Below, one piece after another: positions 1 through 6,800 of a DNA stretch of 19,372 nucleotides. Made by a program: the position numbers and the translations under genes. The notes beneath the pieces were generated by a model that had not been told where the DNA came from, did no database searches, and worked only from the letters and a program-made list of their open reading frames with translations. Numbering within the stretch: the first letter of the stretch is position 1; every line of letters starts with the position of its first letter. Source of the DNA: Limnospira platensis (lineage in GTDB: Bacteria > Cyanobacteriota > Cyanobacteriia > Cyanobacteriales > Microcoleaceae); assembly GCF_046480435.1 (NCBI RefSeq), contig NZ_PKGC01000100.1; one strand, given 5' to 3'.

Positions 1-97
1 TTAAAGACTACGAGGTTGTATATAGCTCCTAAAGTTGAGGTTACAAAGCGGGGGGTCGTAGCCCTGTTCCTACTGACAAATAGGGTATCTACATCAG

Positions 98-133
98 GAG
101 CCGTGTGCTGGGAAACTTGCAAGCACGGTTTTC
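98..133 (+). ncRNA. Group II intron domain V, first copy
   Basis: The lower stem GAGCCGTG pairs with CACGGTTT. Above it are an internal bulge, an upper stem and a GAAA tetraloop, as expected for the catalytic domain V of group II introns. It is slightly divergent (TGCTGG against CTTGCA in the upper stem). A domain-VI-like stem follows at about 140-170. Confidence 0.75.
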
Positions 134-186
134 AATTGGAGTTGGGGAAGGTGACTTCTCTTTCGACCATAACACGGTCAAACTAG

Positions 187-220
187 GAGCCGTATGAGGT
201 GAAAGTCTCATGTACGGTTC
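187..220 (+). ncRNA. Group II intron domain V, second copy
   Basis: A 34-nt hairpin with lower stem GAGCCGTAT pairing with GTACGGTTC, upper stem GAGGT/GTCTC-type and a GAAA loop. This is essentially the textbook domain V. A second domain-VI-like stem ending TTTTCGACCCC follows. It lies 54 nt downstream of the first domain V. Confidence 0.85.
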
Positions 221-345
221 TGCTGCTGAATGGGAGGAGATCAAGGCGACTTTATTTTCGACCCCTAATGGCTATAGCCAGATAAATGTCGGGTAAATGT
301 ATCAGAATATGCGATATTAATCCAAGGAGATCAAAACTTAACATC

Positions 346-351
346 AAGGAG
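346..351 (+). promoter_or_regulatory. petG ribosome binding site
   Basis: AAGGAG lies 7 bases before the GTG at 359. It settles the start of this very short gene, which has no ATG. Confidence 0.75.
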
Positions 352-358
352 TTTCAAC

Positions 359-472
359 GTGATTGAACCATTACTTTCGGGGATCGTCTTAGGCTTAATC
401 CTGGTGACATTAGCGGGACTATTCTTTGCAGCCTATCAGCAGTACAAACGCGGAAATCAACTGATTGACTAA
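359..472 (+). CDS. petG: Cytochrome b6-f complex subunit 5 (PetG)
   Basis: This is a 37-residue single-helix thylakoid membrane protein, an essential small subunit of the cytochrome b6f complex. That complex carries electrons between plastoquinone and plastocyanin or cytochrome c6. The translation starts VIEPLLSGIVLGLI and ends QYKRGNQLID, matching the PetG family over its full length: short lumenal start, hydrophobic helix at about residues 5-27, basic stromal tail QYKRG. The start is GTG (359-361), preceded by AAGGAG at 346-351 with 7-base spacing. Residue 15 is Leu (GLILVTLAG), where PetG usually has Pro (GLIPVTLAG), as far as I recall. The gene lies about 90 bases after the intron 3' end and converges with petH. 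Confidence 0.93.
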   Translation: MIEPLLSGIVLGLILVTLAGLFFAAYQQYKRGNQLID

Positions 473-480
473 GATTCCCA

Positions 481-510
481 CAAGGCAGGCCTTGTCTCTG
501 GGCTGCCTTG
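481..510 (+). terminator. Hairpin after petG
   Basis: CAAGGCAG (481-488) is the exact reverse complement of CTGCCTTG (503-510), with a 14-base loop. It starts 9 bases after the petG stop. No T-tract follows, so it may act as a 3' stabilising hairpin rather than a true Rho-independent terminator. The 12-mer GCCTTGTCTCTG also occurs twice here (489-500 and 505-516). Confidence 0.45.
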
Positions 511-585
511 TCTCTGAGGTTTCGAGGAGCGATCGCGATTTTTTGATGATAATTGCCGAGAGTCCAATCAGTCCAATCCAGCCAC

Positions 586-614
586 AAAAAGGGCGCGACT
601 CAAGAGCCACGCCC
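586..614 (-). terminator. Rho-independent terminator of petH
   Basis: Read on the minus strand, GGGCGTGGCT pairs with AGTCGCGCCC (10 bp including G-U wobbles) around a CTTG loop and runs directly into TTTTTG. It begins 27 bases after the petH stop. Confidence 0.8.
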
Positions 615-640
615 GCCAGTCAAATGGTTAAGTTGATGTC

Positions 641-1843
641 CTAGTAGGTTTCAACGTGCCAACGGTGCTTTTTCTTGAGTTGCTTCTGATAATCAGACCA
701 GTCAACATCAAACTTACCTGCTGCGGCCGACATTCCCTCATCAATGCCGCCTTCCATACCTTTGAGACCGCAAATATAAGTATGGGTGTTGGGTTTTTGG
801 ATCAATTCCCATAACTGATCAGCATTTTCCTTAATCCGATCCTGGATATACATTTTGCCACCTTCTGGGTTTTGTTGTTCCCGACTAATGGCTAATGTCA
901 GGCGGAAGTTTTCAGGGAACTGTTGCTGTAATTCTTCAAGTTCCTGTTGATAGAGGATGTTGGGGCTGTAAGGAATGCCAAAGAACAGCCAAGCCAAGCC
1001 TTTGAACTTGTAATCTTCGTGCTGTTCCTTAAATATCCGCCACAGGAATGCCCGGAAAGGCGCAATTCCCGTACCCGTTGCCATCATAATGATAGTGGCA
1101 TCCTCATCCTCTGGGAGCAGCATTTCTTTACCGACCGGGCCAGTAATAGCCACATCAGCCCCAGCTTCCAGGTTGCACAGATAAGTTGAGCAAACTCCAT
1201 AGACGGTTTCCCCGGTTTCTGGGTGTTTATATTCCAACTGACGAACACATAGGGAAACTGTTTTATCATCTACATGGTCGCCATGACGGGTAGAGGCGAT
1301 CGAATACAGCCTGAGTTTATGGGGTTTGCCATTGTTGTCAGTTCCTGGCGGAATAATACCAATACTCTGACCTTCGAGATAGCGCAAGTCGCCGCCACTG
1401 ATATCAAAAATCAAATGGCGAACAGTCCCGGTTCCACCTTCCCTAACTAACTCTTCGTTAGACAGGCATTTGCCGATATATGGATTTTTGGGCTTGTAAA
1501 TGTTAACAGGAATATCTGTTTTGGCTTTCGCTTGAGTCATAGTAGGGGTTTGGGTTCCAGATGATTGGCTCTGTTGTCCATTTTCTGGTGCCGCTTGAGT
1601 CCGAACCGGAGGGGTTTCGCCAGCAGGGTAGATATTGACAATCTTGGCCCCCATTTTAGATAGGCGACGCATCTCCTGGTTCATGCGTTCGTAGGGAACG
1701 GTGAGGTAGACTGTGCCACTGCGACGAGGATAGTTAAAGTTGTCAGTGTTCTGTCCCTGACGCATCCCTTCGACTTCAAAGACAAAGATACGGCCCGCCG
1801 CTCCTGTCCTCATAGCAACACCAGTTCCAGTTGGACTGTACAT
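641..1843 (-). CDS. petH: Ferredoxin-NADP+ reductase with CpcD-like linker domain
   Basis: This FAD enzyme transfers electrons from photosystem-I-reduced ferredoxin to NADP+. It is 400 residues, the usual length of the long cyanobacterial form. Residues about 16-75 are a CpcD-like domain (RIFVFEVEGM, YERMNQEMRR), which anchors the enzyme to phycobilisome rods. A Gln/Ser/Thr/Pro-rich hinge spans about 80-105. The FAD domain carries RLYS (178-181) and GVCSTYLCN (216-224). The NADP domain carries GTGIAPFR (257-264) and CGLKGME (358-364). The protein ends in the characteristic Tyr (HRWHVETY). The ATG at 1843 is preceded by GGGAG. Met102 (ATG at 1540) lies at the hinge end, where other cyanobacteria can start a short soluble isoform. 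The gene is monocistronic, with its own terminator. Confidence 0.97.
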   Translation of the reverse strand: MYSPTGTGVAMRTGAAGRIFVFEVEGMRQGQNTDNFNYPRRSGTVYLTVPYERMNQEMRRLSKMGAKIVNIYPAGETPPVRTQAAPENGQQSQSSGTQTPTMTQAKAKTDIPVNIYKPKNPYIGKCLSNEELVREGGTGTVRHLIFDISGGDLRYLEGQSIGIIPPGTDNNGKPHKLRLYSIASTRHGDHVDDKTVSLCVRQLEYKHPETGETVYGVCSTYLCNLEAGADVAITGPVGKEMLLPEDEDATIIMMATGTGIAPFRAFLWRIFKEQHEDYKFKGLAWLFFGIPYSPNILYQQELEELQQQFPENFRLTLAISREQQNPEGGKMYIQDRIKENADQLWELIQKPNTHTYICGLKGMEGGIDEGMSAAAGKFDVDWSDYQKQLKKKHRWHVETY

Positions 1844-1955
1844 TCGTTATTTCTCCCTTAACAATACTGAGCTGTTCACCCAAAAACTGTGACAGATTGA
1901 TCAGTTTCGGCGATTTTTAAAGCAAAATTGCTAAATTGTTCAGACCAATTACTCC

Positions 1956-2011
1956 CACACTCCTAGCCAGAGGTGGAGTTTATATTCCCGAACCTGTCAC
2001 ACTCCTAGCCA
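1956..2011. repeat. 14-base direct repeat upstream of petH
   Basis: CACACTCCTAGCCA occurs at 1956-1969 and again at 1998-2011, 42 bases apart (four helical turns), and 126-168 bases from the petH start. It could be a paired regulator site or a chance duplication. Confidence 0.6.
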
Positions 2012-2018
2012 TTTTATC

Positions 2019-2043
2019 AAAAAATGGGGTACAAAGCCCCATT
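2019..2043 (-). terminator. Rho-independent terminator, probably of smtB
   Basis: On the minus strand, AATGGGG pairs with CCCCATT around a 7-base loop and is followed by a run of T (the A-run 2019-2024 on the plus strand). It is about 270 bases past the smtB stop, which would give smtB a long structured 3' UTR. Confidence 0.65.
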
Positions 2044-2213
2044 CTTTAAGGTAGCCGAGGATGGCTTTTTGTCAGCAATTCTCATTTTGACCCGCATCCT
2101 GTCCAAGATGCCCGATGATGCCCAATCTTGAACGAAAGAATGGGGCTTTCAAGAATCGCTCTTGAGATGATTCTCAATAAGCTGGGGCAAAATTTCCATA
2201 ATGAGAATTGCTG
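2033..2213. repeat. Two interleaved perfect inverted repeats
   Basis: Pair A: AAAGCCCCATTCTTT (2033-2047) with its exact complement at 2135-2149, 15 bp. Pair B: CAGCAATTCTCATT (2073-2086) with its exact complement at 2200-2213, 14 bp; with flanks this extends to about 17 of 19 positions. The order is A-B-A'-B', so the two stems cross each other. Confidence 0.8.
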
Positions 2214-2310
2214 GCTTTTTGTGAAAGTTATTGCATATTTTTCGCTTGTATGGTAGAGTTGCGGTTTTATAAATTTGTGGTCCTCCGGAAACAGAATTGG
2301 CGGTTGATTT

Positions 2311-2673
2311 TCACGGGTGATCTTCGGGTTCATCGAGATGTTCGGATACATCCCGATAAAGGTTGAAAATATGATGGTCTTTGAGACCATAGACTACATT
2401 GCGTCCCCTTTTCTGATAACTGACAAAGCGCATGGTCCTCAGAATTCTCAGTTGGTGGGATACGGCGGATTCGGTCATGTCAACGGCGGCGGCTAGGTCT
2501 CGCACACGCATTTCTTTCAGGGCTAGTGCTGACAAGATACGCCAGCGGTTGGGGTCTCCTAGGGTACTAAAAAATTCTGCCATCCGTTGGGCCTTTTCCC
2601 TGCTCAAAATTTGCTCTGGGGCGAGGGGCTGGTGGTCGTGGTGATGGGGATTGCTATCAAGGGTGTCAGACAT
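2311..2673 (-). CDS. smtB: Zinc-responsive ArsR/SmtB-family repressor
   Basis: This dimeric winged-helix repressor releases operator DNA on binding Zn(II) or related ions, and is expected to control smtA and itself. It is 120 residues. The recognition region is TESAVSHQLRILR (67-79) and the wing is SYQKRGRNVVYGL. The helix-5 zinc site of SmtB is fully conserved: Asp99 and His101 in KDHHIF, and His112 and Glu115 in EHLDE. The Cys of the second (alpha3N) site, in the ELCVGDL motif of Synechococcus SmtB, is Arg56 here (EMRVRDL), so that site is probably not functional. The N-terminus is His-rich (HHHDH, 10-14). The gene is divergent from the metallothionein gene with 159 bases between starts, the classical smt arrangement. 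No clear ribosome binding site precedes the ATG. Confidence 0.92.
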   Translation of the reverse strand: MSDTLDSNPHHHDHQPLAPEQILSREKAQRMAEFFSTLGDPNRWRILSALALKEMRVRDLAAAVDMTESAVSHQLRILRTMRFVSYQKRGRNVVYGLKDHHIFNLYRDVSEHLDEPEDHP

Positions 2674-2736
2674 ATTGTGATGTGGGGGTTTGACTGTGGG
2701 GGATTAATCTCAATTCTAAAGAAATTATTAAACTTC

Positions 2737-2752
2737 CAGATACATATATCTG
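2737..2752. promoter_or_regulatory. Inverted repeat CAGATA-N4-TATCTG in the smt promoter
   Basis: CAGATA and TATCTG form a perfect 6-4-6 inverted repeat that overlaps the left end of the first SmtB-type operator. It may be part of that operator or a separate half-site arrangement. Confidence 0.45.
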
Positions 2753-2768
2753 AAAGTATGTTCAAATG
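2746..2768. promoter_or_regulatory. SmtB operator, site 1
   Basis: The sequence has the pattern ATATCTGAA-N4-TGTTCA. From memory it closely resembles the reverse complement of the 12-2-12 smt operator of Synechococcus PCC 7942 (TGAACA...TTCAGATAT). It lies between the divergent smtB and smtA genes. The link to SmtB rests on recalled sequence and context. Confidence 0.7.
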
Positions 2769-2783
2769 TTATAGTAGTTACTA

Positions 2784-2797
2784 TGAAAGCTTGTTCA
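2784..2797. promoter_or_regulatory. SmtB operator, site 2
   Basis: TGAAAGCTTGTTCA repeats the TGAA-N4-TGTTCA core of site 1 exactly 33 bases downstream, about three helical turns. An additional 5-2-5 palindrome GCTTG-TT-CAAGC (2789-2800) is centred on it. It lies 36 bases before the smtA start, in the expected promoter region. Confidence 0.6.
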
Positions 2798-2818
2798 AGC
2801 ATAAGTCTATTATATCTT

Positions 2819-2827
2819 GAGGAGAAG
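2819..2827 (+). promoter_or_regulatory. smtA ribosome binding site
   Basis: GAGGAGAAG ends 5 bases before the ATG at 2833. This favours that start over the in-frame ATG six codons later. Confidence 0.7.
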
Positions 2828-2832
2828 TTCTG

Positions 2833-3000
2833 ATGACCACGGTAACTCAAATGAAATGCGCCTGCGAGTCCTGTCTGTGTATTGTGGATACGACAAAAGC
2901 GATCGCCAAAAATGGCCAATATTACTGTAGCGAAGCCTGTGCTAATGGCCATCCTAATGGGGATGGTTGCGGTCATAAGGGTTGCAATTGTCACCACTGA
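2833..3000 (+). CDS. smtA: Bacterial metallothionein SmtA
   Basis: This is a 55-residue cytosolic protein that sequesters Zn(II), Cd(II) and similar ions in a metal-thiolate cluster and gives metal tolerance. It has nine Cys (9, 11, 14, 16, 32, 36, 46, 51, 53), as in Synechococcus SmtA, in the order KCACESCLC, YYCSEAC, GCGHKGCNCHH. His40 and His48, in positions used as zinc ligands in SmtA, are also present. The GNGQYYCSEAC-type segment is the diagnostic GATA-like half-zinc-finger of bacterial metallothioneins. The ATG at 2833 is preceded by GAGGAGAAG (2819-2827). A strong terminator follows immediately. Two SmtB-type operators upstream indicate metal-inducible derepression. Confidence 0.96.
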   Translation: MTTVTQMKCACESCLCIVDTTKAIAKNGQYYCSEACANGHPNGDGCGHKGCNCHH

Positions 3001-3017
3001 TTAATTAATTTGGGGGG

Positions 3018-3065
3018 TAGCAGCAGAGTTGATCGATGGTGATAGATAATCTGCTGCTATTTTTT
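3018..3065 (+). terminator. Rho-independent terminator of smtA
   Basis: TAGCAGCAGA (3018-3027) is perfectly complementary to TCTGCTGCTA (3050-3059) and is followed by TTTTTT (3060-3065). It starts 18 bases after the smtA stop. Confidence 0.88.
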
Positions 3066-3096
3066 GGGGAATTTAGCCGATCGCTTTGCTGACTCT

Positions 3097-3272
3097 GGTT
3101 GGGTTACACTTGGTTTCACCCAACCTACAAAGTCTCTGGTTGGGTTACACTTGGTTTCACCCAACCTACCAAGTCTCTACCAAGTCTTTAGGTTGGGTTA
3201 CACTTGGTTTCACCCAACCTACCAAGTCTCTACCAAGTCTTTAGTTGGGTTACACTTGGTTTCACCCAACCT
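3097..3272. repeat. Cluster of four REP-like hairpin repeats
   Basis: Four near-identical 30-base units start at 3097, 3138, 3191 and 3243. Each has arms of the type GGTTGGGT and ACCCAACC around a TACACTTGGTTTC centre, so each can fold into a hairpin. Spacers are 11, 23 and 22 bases and are built from ACCAAGTCTCT-like pieces that are themselves repeated. Repeats with GGTTGGGTT arms are widespread in cyanobacterial intergenic DNA. Here they separate smtA from the 3' end of the kinase gene and may serve as a bidirectional 3' structure. Confidence 0.85.
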
Positions 3273-3287
3273 ACAAAGTCGGAGTGA

Positions 3288-3776
3288 TCATGAAGTTGAG
3301 GAAGAGTTTTGGGGAAGTTTTAGGGGTATTTCAATAACAAACTCGCTTCCCACAGACTCTTGGGAAACACAACGCAGGGTTCCTCCGTGTTTTTCGACGA
3401 TAATTTGATAGCTGGTGGATAGTCCTAAACCTGTTCCTGAACCCACGGGTTTGGTGGTGTAGAAAGGGTCAAAGACTTTGGAGATGATTTCCGGACTGAT
3501 ACCAATACCGTTATCAGCAATGCGAATTTGGACGGTTTTTTGCTCGGTTAGCATGATGCTGATCCAAATCATACCTGGCTCGTTGATAATTTGTTCCAGG
3601 GTCTGTTTTTTGTAGCGATCGCAAATAGCATCAATAGCATTATTGATTAGGTTGAGAAACACCTGATTAAGCTGTCCAGCACAACATTCAATCTGGGGAA
3701 TATCTCCATATTGTTTATGGACTTGAATCGCGGGATGTAATGGTTTTTCTTTCAGACGATTATCAAGAATCATCAA
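3288..3776 (-). CDS. Histidine kinase ATPase domain, cut off by an in-frame stop
   Basis: This is the catalytic HATPase_c part of the sensor kinase encoded immediately upstream. It has an N-box (NQVFLNLINNAIDA, about 37-50), a G1 box (ADNGIGI, 87-93), an F-box (FDPFYTTKP) and a G2 box (GSGTGLGLS, 112-120). Reading upstream from its first possible start (TTG at 3776; ATG at 3773), the same frame stays open through 13 codons to a TAA at 3816-3818, where the 1004-residue kinase fragment ends. The residues between (VKYINLHENLDSTL) look like ordinary kinase sequence. One base change, probably GAA to TAA, has therefore split one gene. No clear ribosome binding site precedes the TTG/ATG, so this half may not be translated. 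Alternatively, the TAA is a sequencing error. Confidence 0.7.
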   Translation of the reverse strand: MMILDNRLKEKPLHPAIQVHKQYGDIPQIECCAGQLNQVFLNLINNAIDAICDRYKKQTLEQIINEPGMIWISIMLTEQKTVQIRIADNGIGISPEIISKVFDPFYTTKPVGSGTGLGLSTSYQIIVEKHGGTLRCVSQESVGSEFVIEIPLKLPQNSSSTS

Positions 3777-3815
3777 GGTACTGTCGAGGTTTTCATGTAG
3801 GTTAATATATTTAAC

Positions 3816-6800
3816 TTACGATTCATCCAGCCTCGCAAAAGTTCGCAGGGATTTAATAATATCTCGAATCCGATCTGCTCCCAAAGTCATTGATTTAAAT
3901 AGACGCGGCCAATCTTCTATTAAAAATTGAAAATCAATAGTTTCTATTTCTTCGGTCATTTCCGGGTGTGCTTGGGGGCAATGCTTTTGATATAGTTCAA
4001 TTAGTCCTAATAAATCTCTGGTATATTCTTTAGCATGGGTAATATTGCCGTAAATAAAGCTGACTGGGTTGTTGATTTCATGAGCCAAACCTGCTACCAT
4101 TTGCCCTAGGCTAGACATTTTTTCGGATTGCACTAATTGAACTTGTGCTTGTTGAAGTTGGTTTAATGTAGCTTCTAGGGTTTCAGTTTGCGCTTGTGCT
4201 ACTCTGGCGGCTTCCTGGGTGGCGGCGTAGAGTTCTGCTTGGTTCAGAGCAATGACTAATTGATTAGCGATCGCCTCTAATAGCGCCACTTCTGAATGAG
4301 TCCAATTATGGATATCCTGACAATGTGCTAGGACTAAAGCTCCTTTAGTGTCTTGTTGTATCTGAATGGGTAAAATCAAAACAGAACGGCATTCTAACAC
4401 CAAAAAGAAATTGCGAATAGTGGGAGTCGGACAGGTGGCAATATCATCAATTCGCATCATTTCTCCAGATAGGATATATTGGCTAACTGGACGCAAAGCA
4501 TCGCCGGGGTAAAGTTCAGAAATACTCGTGAGAGAGTCAATTTTGGCTTCTTTGCGAACTTCCCATTCAGGGGTATCTAAGTCGCTTCTATACCAGACAA
4601 AATAGGTGCGATCTATATTTAATACACGCCTAATTTCAGCGACAGCAGTTGCCAAAATAGTATCTGTATCCAGGGAGTTACGAATCAACCCAGATAGACA
4701 ATTTTCGAGTGCTTCTCTTTCTGCTAGTTCTCGCAGTTGTGCTTCGGAAATTCTTAAATTTTCCTCAGTTTTTTTAAGGCTGCTAATATCAAAAGCTGTG
4801 CCAATAATTCGGGTAACTCTTCCCGAATAGTCTATAATAGGATTAAGAGTAGTGAGAAAAAAAAATTTATTTTGACCAAAATTAAAATATTCCTCATACT
4901 GTAATGATGACTTTTTCAGCCAACAAGTTTCATAGTGACAGCGGATAGCTTTAGCATATTCATCTAAAAACATATCTTCGGGTTTTTTACCGATAATATC
5001 CCTAGATTTGATGCCAGTAATTTTTTCGGAGGCGGGGTTCCATCCCACCAACTGAAAGTCTCCATCTTGGGTAACATCAACGACAAAAATTGCTTGTTCA
5101 ATTCCATCATAAATACTAGAGAGGAACTGCTCACGATCGCGCAAAATTTGCTCAGACTGTTTGCGATCGGTAATATCCATAGTAATTTCAAATAAGCGGA
5201 GTACCTGTCCGACTTGGTTACGAACTACCTCCCCGCGACCTTGAATATAACGAATTTCGCCATTAGGTCTAACAATGCGGTGGTCAATTTCGTAAGATTT
5301 CCCAGTAGCTAAAGCTCTCTCAACTTGGTTTAACCAATTATCGCGATCGTCAGGATGAATGAGTTTTCGTAATTCCTCAAAGGTTAAAAAATCTTGCTCC
5401 TTGACCCAACCTAAAATCTGCAAAAGTTCATCAGAACAAGTAATTTTTTGAGTAACAACATCATATTCCCAATTACCTACATGAGCAATCCGCTGGGCCA
5501 TTTCCAGGTTTTCAGCTACTCGCAAGGCTTCAGTTTCTTTCTGTTTACGTTGAGTAATATCTCGGTTACTAACCCGTTTTCCCTGATACTGTCCGGCTGC
5601 GTCATAGATAGGCTGATAGTTATGACCAATCCAACGCACTTGTTGATCACGGGTGATAATACGAAAATCTATTTCCTGGTTGTTACTCTCACAGAGATTT
5701 TGATATAAATGGGGAACTATGCGATCGCGATCTTCAGGATGAATAATTTTTGCCAATAGGCTAGGGTCTTGCATAAACTCCTTGACCGAGTAGCCAGTTA
5801 TGCGTTCACAGGAGGGAGAAATATATACAATTTCCTGTTGAGGATTAATCCAATATTCCCAATCATAGGTAAAATCGATAATCCTTCGTAACTTATCTTC
5901 AACAGCCTTGAAATTATCAGCGATCGCCTTTGGTTCTGTAATATCTCGACCCACTCCATAAATAGCTCCCGACTCAAACACCGGCACAAAAGTCCAAGAC
6001 CACCATTTATAGGACCCATCTTTAGATAAAAGTCTATTTTCAAACTGACGATTTTTGCCATAATGGATAGCATTAAATTCATAAAAAGTTATGGTTTGGT
6101 CTGACTGATATACCAAACTCATAAAAGAACTATTTATCAGTTCATTAAAATCATAACCCAAGCTAATTGTCCAGGCGGAATTGAGAAATTTAAAGTTACC
6201 GTCCAGATTCAGAATTACTACCAGATCAACAGTATGGTTAAATAGGCGATCGATTTGATTTCTATGATGCCACCATTCAGCTAAACGTTTTTGCAGAGAA
6301 GCCAGTAACCTGTACTGTCTAAAATTCCAAAGATGAGTAAATTTCGAGGTAATAATAGCTGGTAATTTGGTAGGTTTATTTAAACCGTGATAGTCCCCAG
6401 GCATTTCCGTATCAAAAATAAAGCCATTCAAGACCAGATCGTGATTAGGTTGTCTCTCCGGTTTAGCACTGGAATATAGCCATTTAACTTCACCATTTGG
6501 TGTAGTATATTGCCACTGCCTAGACCAAGATTTTAAATGGGCTGCACAATCATAAATAGATTTATAAAAATTTTGGCGATCGCCCTTTTTTTTTAAGCCA
6601 AAAATATGGTCAGAATCGATGGTAAAATCATCTAATTCTACCCCATAAACATCTAGGAAATTGCCAATAATATAAGTATATTTTTCGCTGCCATCAGCCG
6701 CCAATATATATTGATAAAAAACCCCAGACATCCCGGCCATTAATTCTTGAAGTTGTTGGCATTCATTAATGGTGTTTAGATGTTTACCTGTCAACTCAGA

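Larger units (their letters stand above)
1..270 (+). mobile_element. Group II intron 3' end(s), two domain-V hairpins
   Basis: Two hairpins match the group II intron domain V pattern (GAGCCGU...GAAA...ACGGUU). One is at 98-133 and the other at 187-220; the second is the near-canonical 34-nt form. Each is followed by a domain-VI-like stem ending in TTTCGACC (about 145-170) or TTTTCGACC (about 233-264). The window begins inside the element, so domains I-IV and any reverse transcriptase lie upstream or are absent; I see no reverse transcriptase coding end in bases 1-97. Two successive domain V-VI units within about 170 bases suggest one intron nested in another (a twintron) or two degraded tandem copies. 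The right-hand splice boundary near 266-270 is a guess. The element is oriented toward petG. Confidence 0.75.
1844..2310. other. Gene-free stretch rich in inverted repeats
   Basis: This 467-base gap lies upstream of petH and downstream of smtB; both genes are on the minus strand. It should hold the petH promoter and leader next to 1843. It also holds a 14-base direct repeat (1956-1969 and 1998-2011), the smtB terminator hairpin (2019-2043), two interleaved perfect inverted repeats (2033-2047 with 2135-2149; 2073-2086 with 2200-2213) and a small stem, TTGAGA-TGAT-TCTCAA, at 2162-2177. I found no convincing coding sequence on either strand. Confidence 0.7.

Noticed and set aside
354..610. Minus-strand open frames over petG and its 3' hairpin
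   Set aside because: petG on the plus strand explains the sequence; these frames have no recognisable content.
2082..2390. 102-residue minus-strand open frame downstream of smtB
   Set aside because: It overlaps the end of smtB out of frame and crosses the inverted repeats; no family features.
2728..2997. 89-residue minus-strand open frame across the smt promoter and smtA
   Set aside because: It lies opposite the metallothionein gene, whose nine Cys and His pattern, ribosome binding site and terminator are clear; the minus-strand translation has no recognisable features.
3097..3272. CRISPR array
   Set aside because: There are only four units with internal dyad symmetry, unequal spacers (11-23 bases) that are themselves repeated, and no cas genes.
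3064..3408. 114-residue plus-strand open frame
   Set aside because: Its repeated peptides come from the REP-like hairpin repeats, and its end overlaps the kinase ATPase domain on the other strand.
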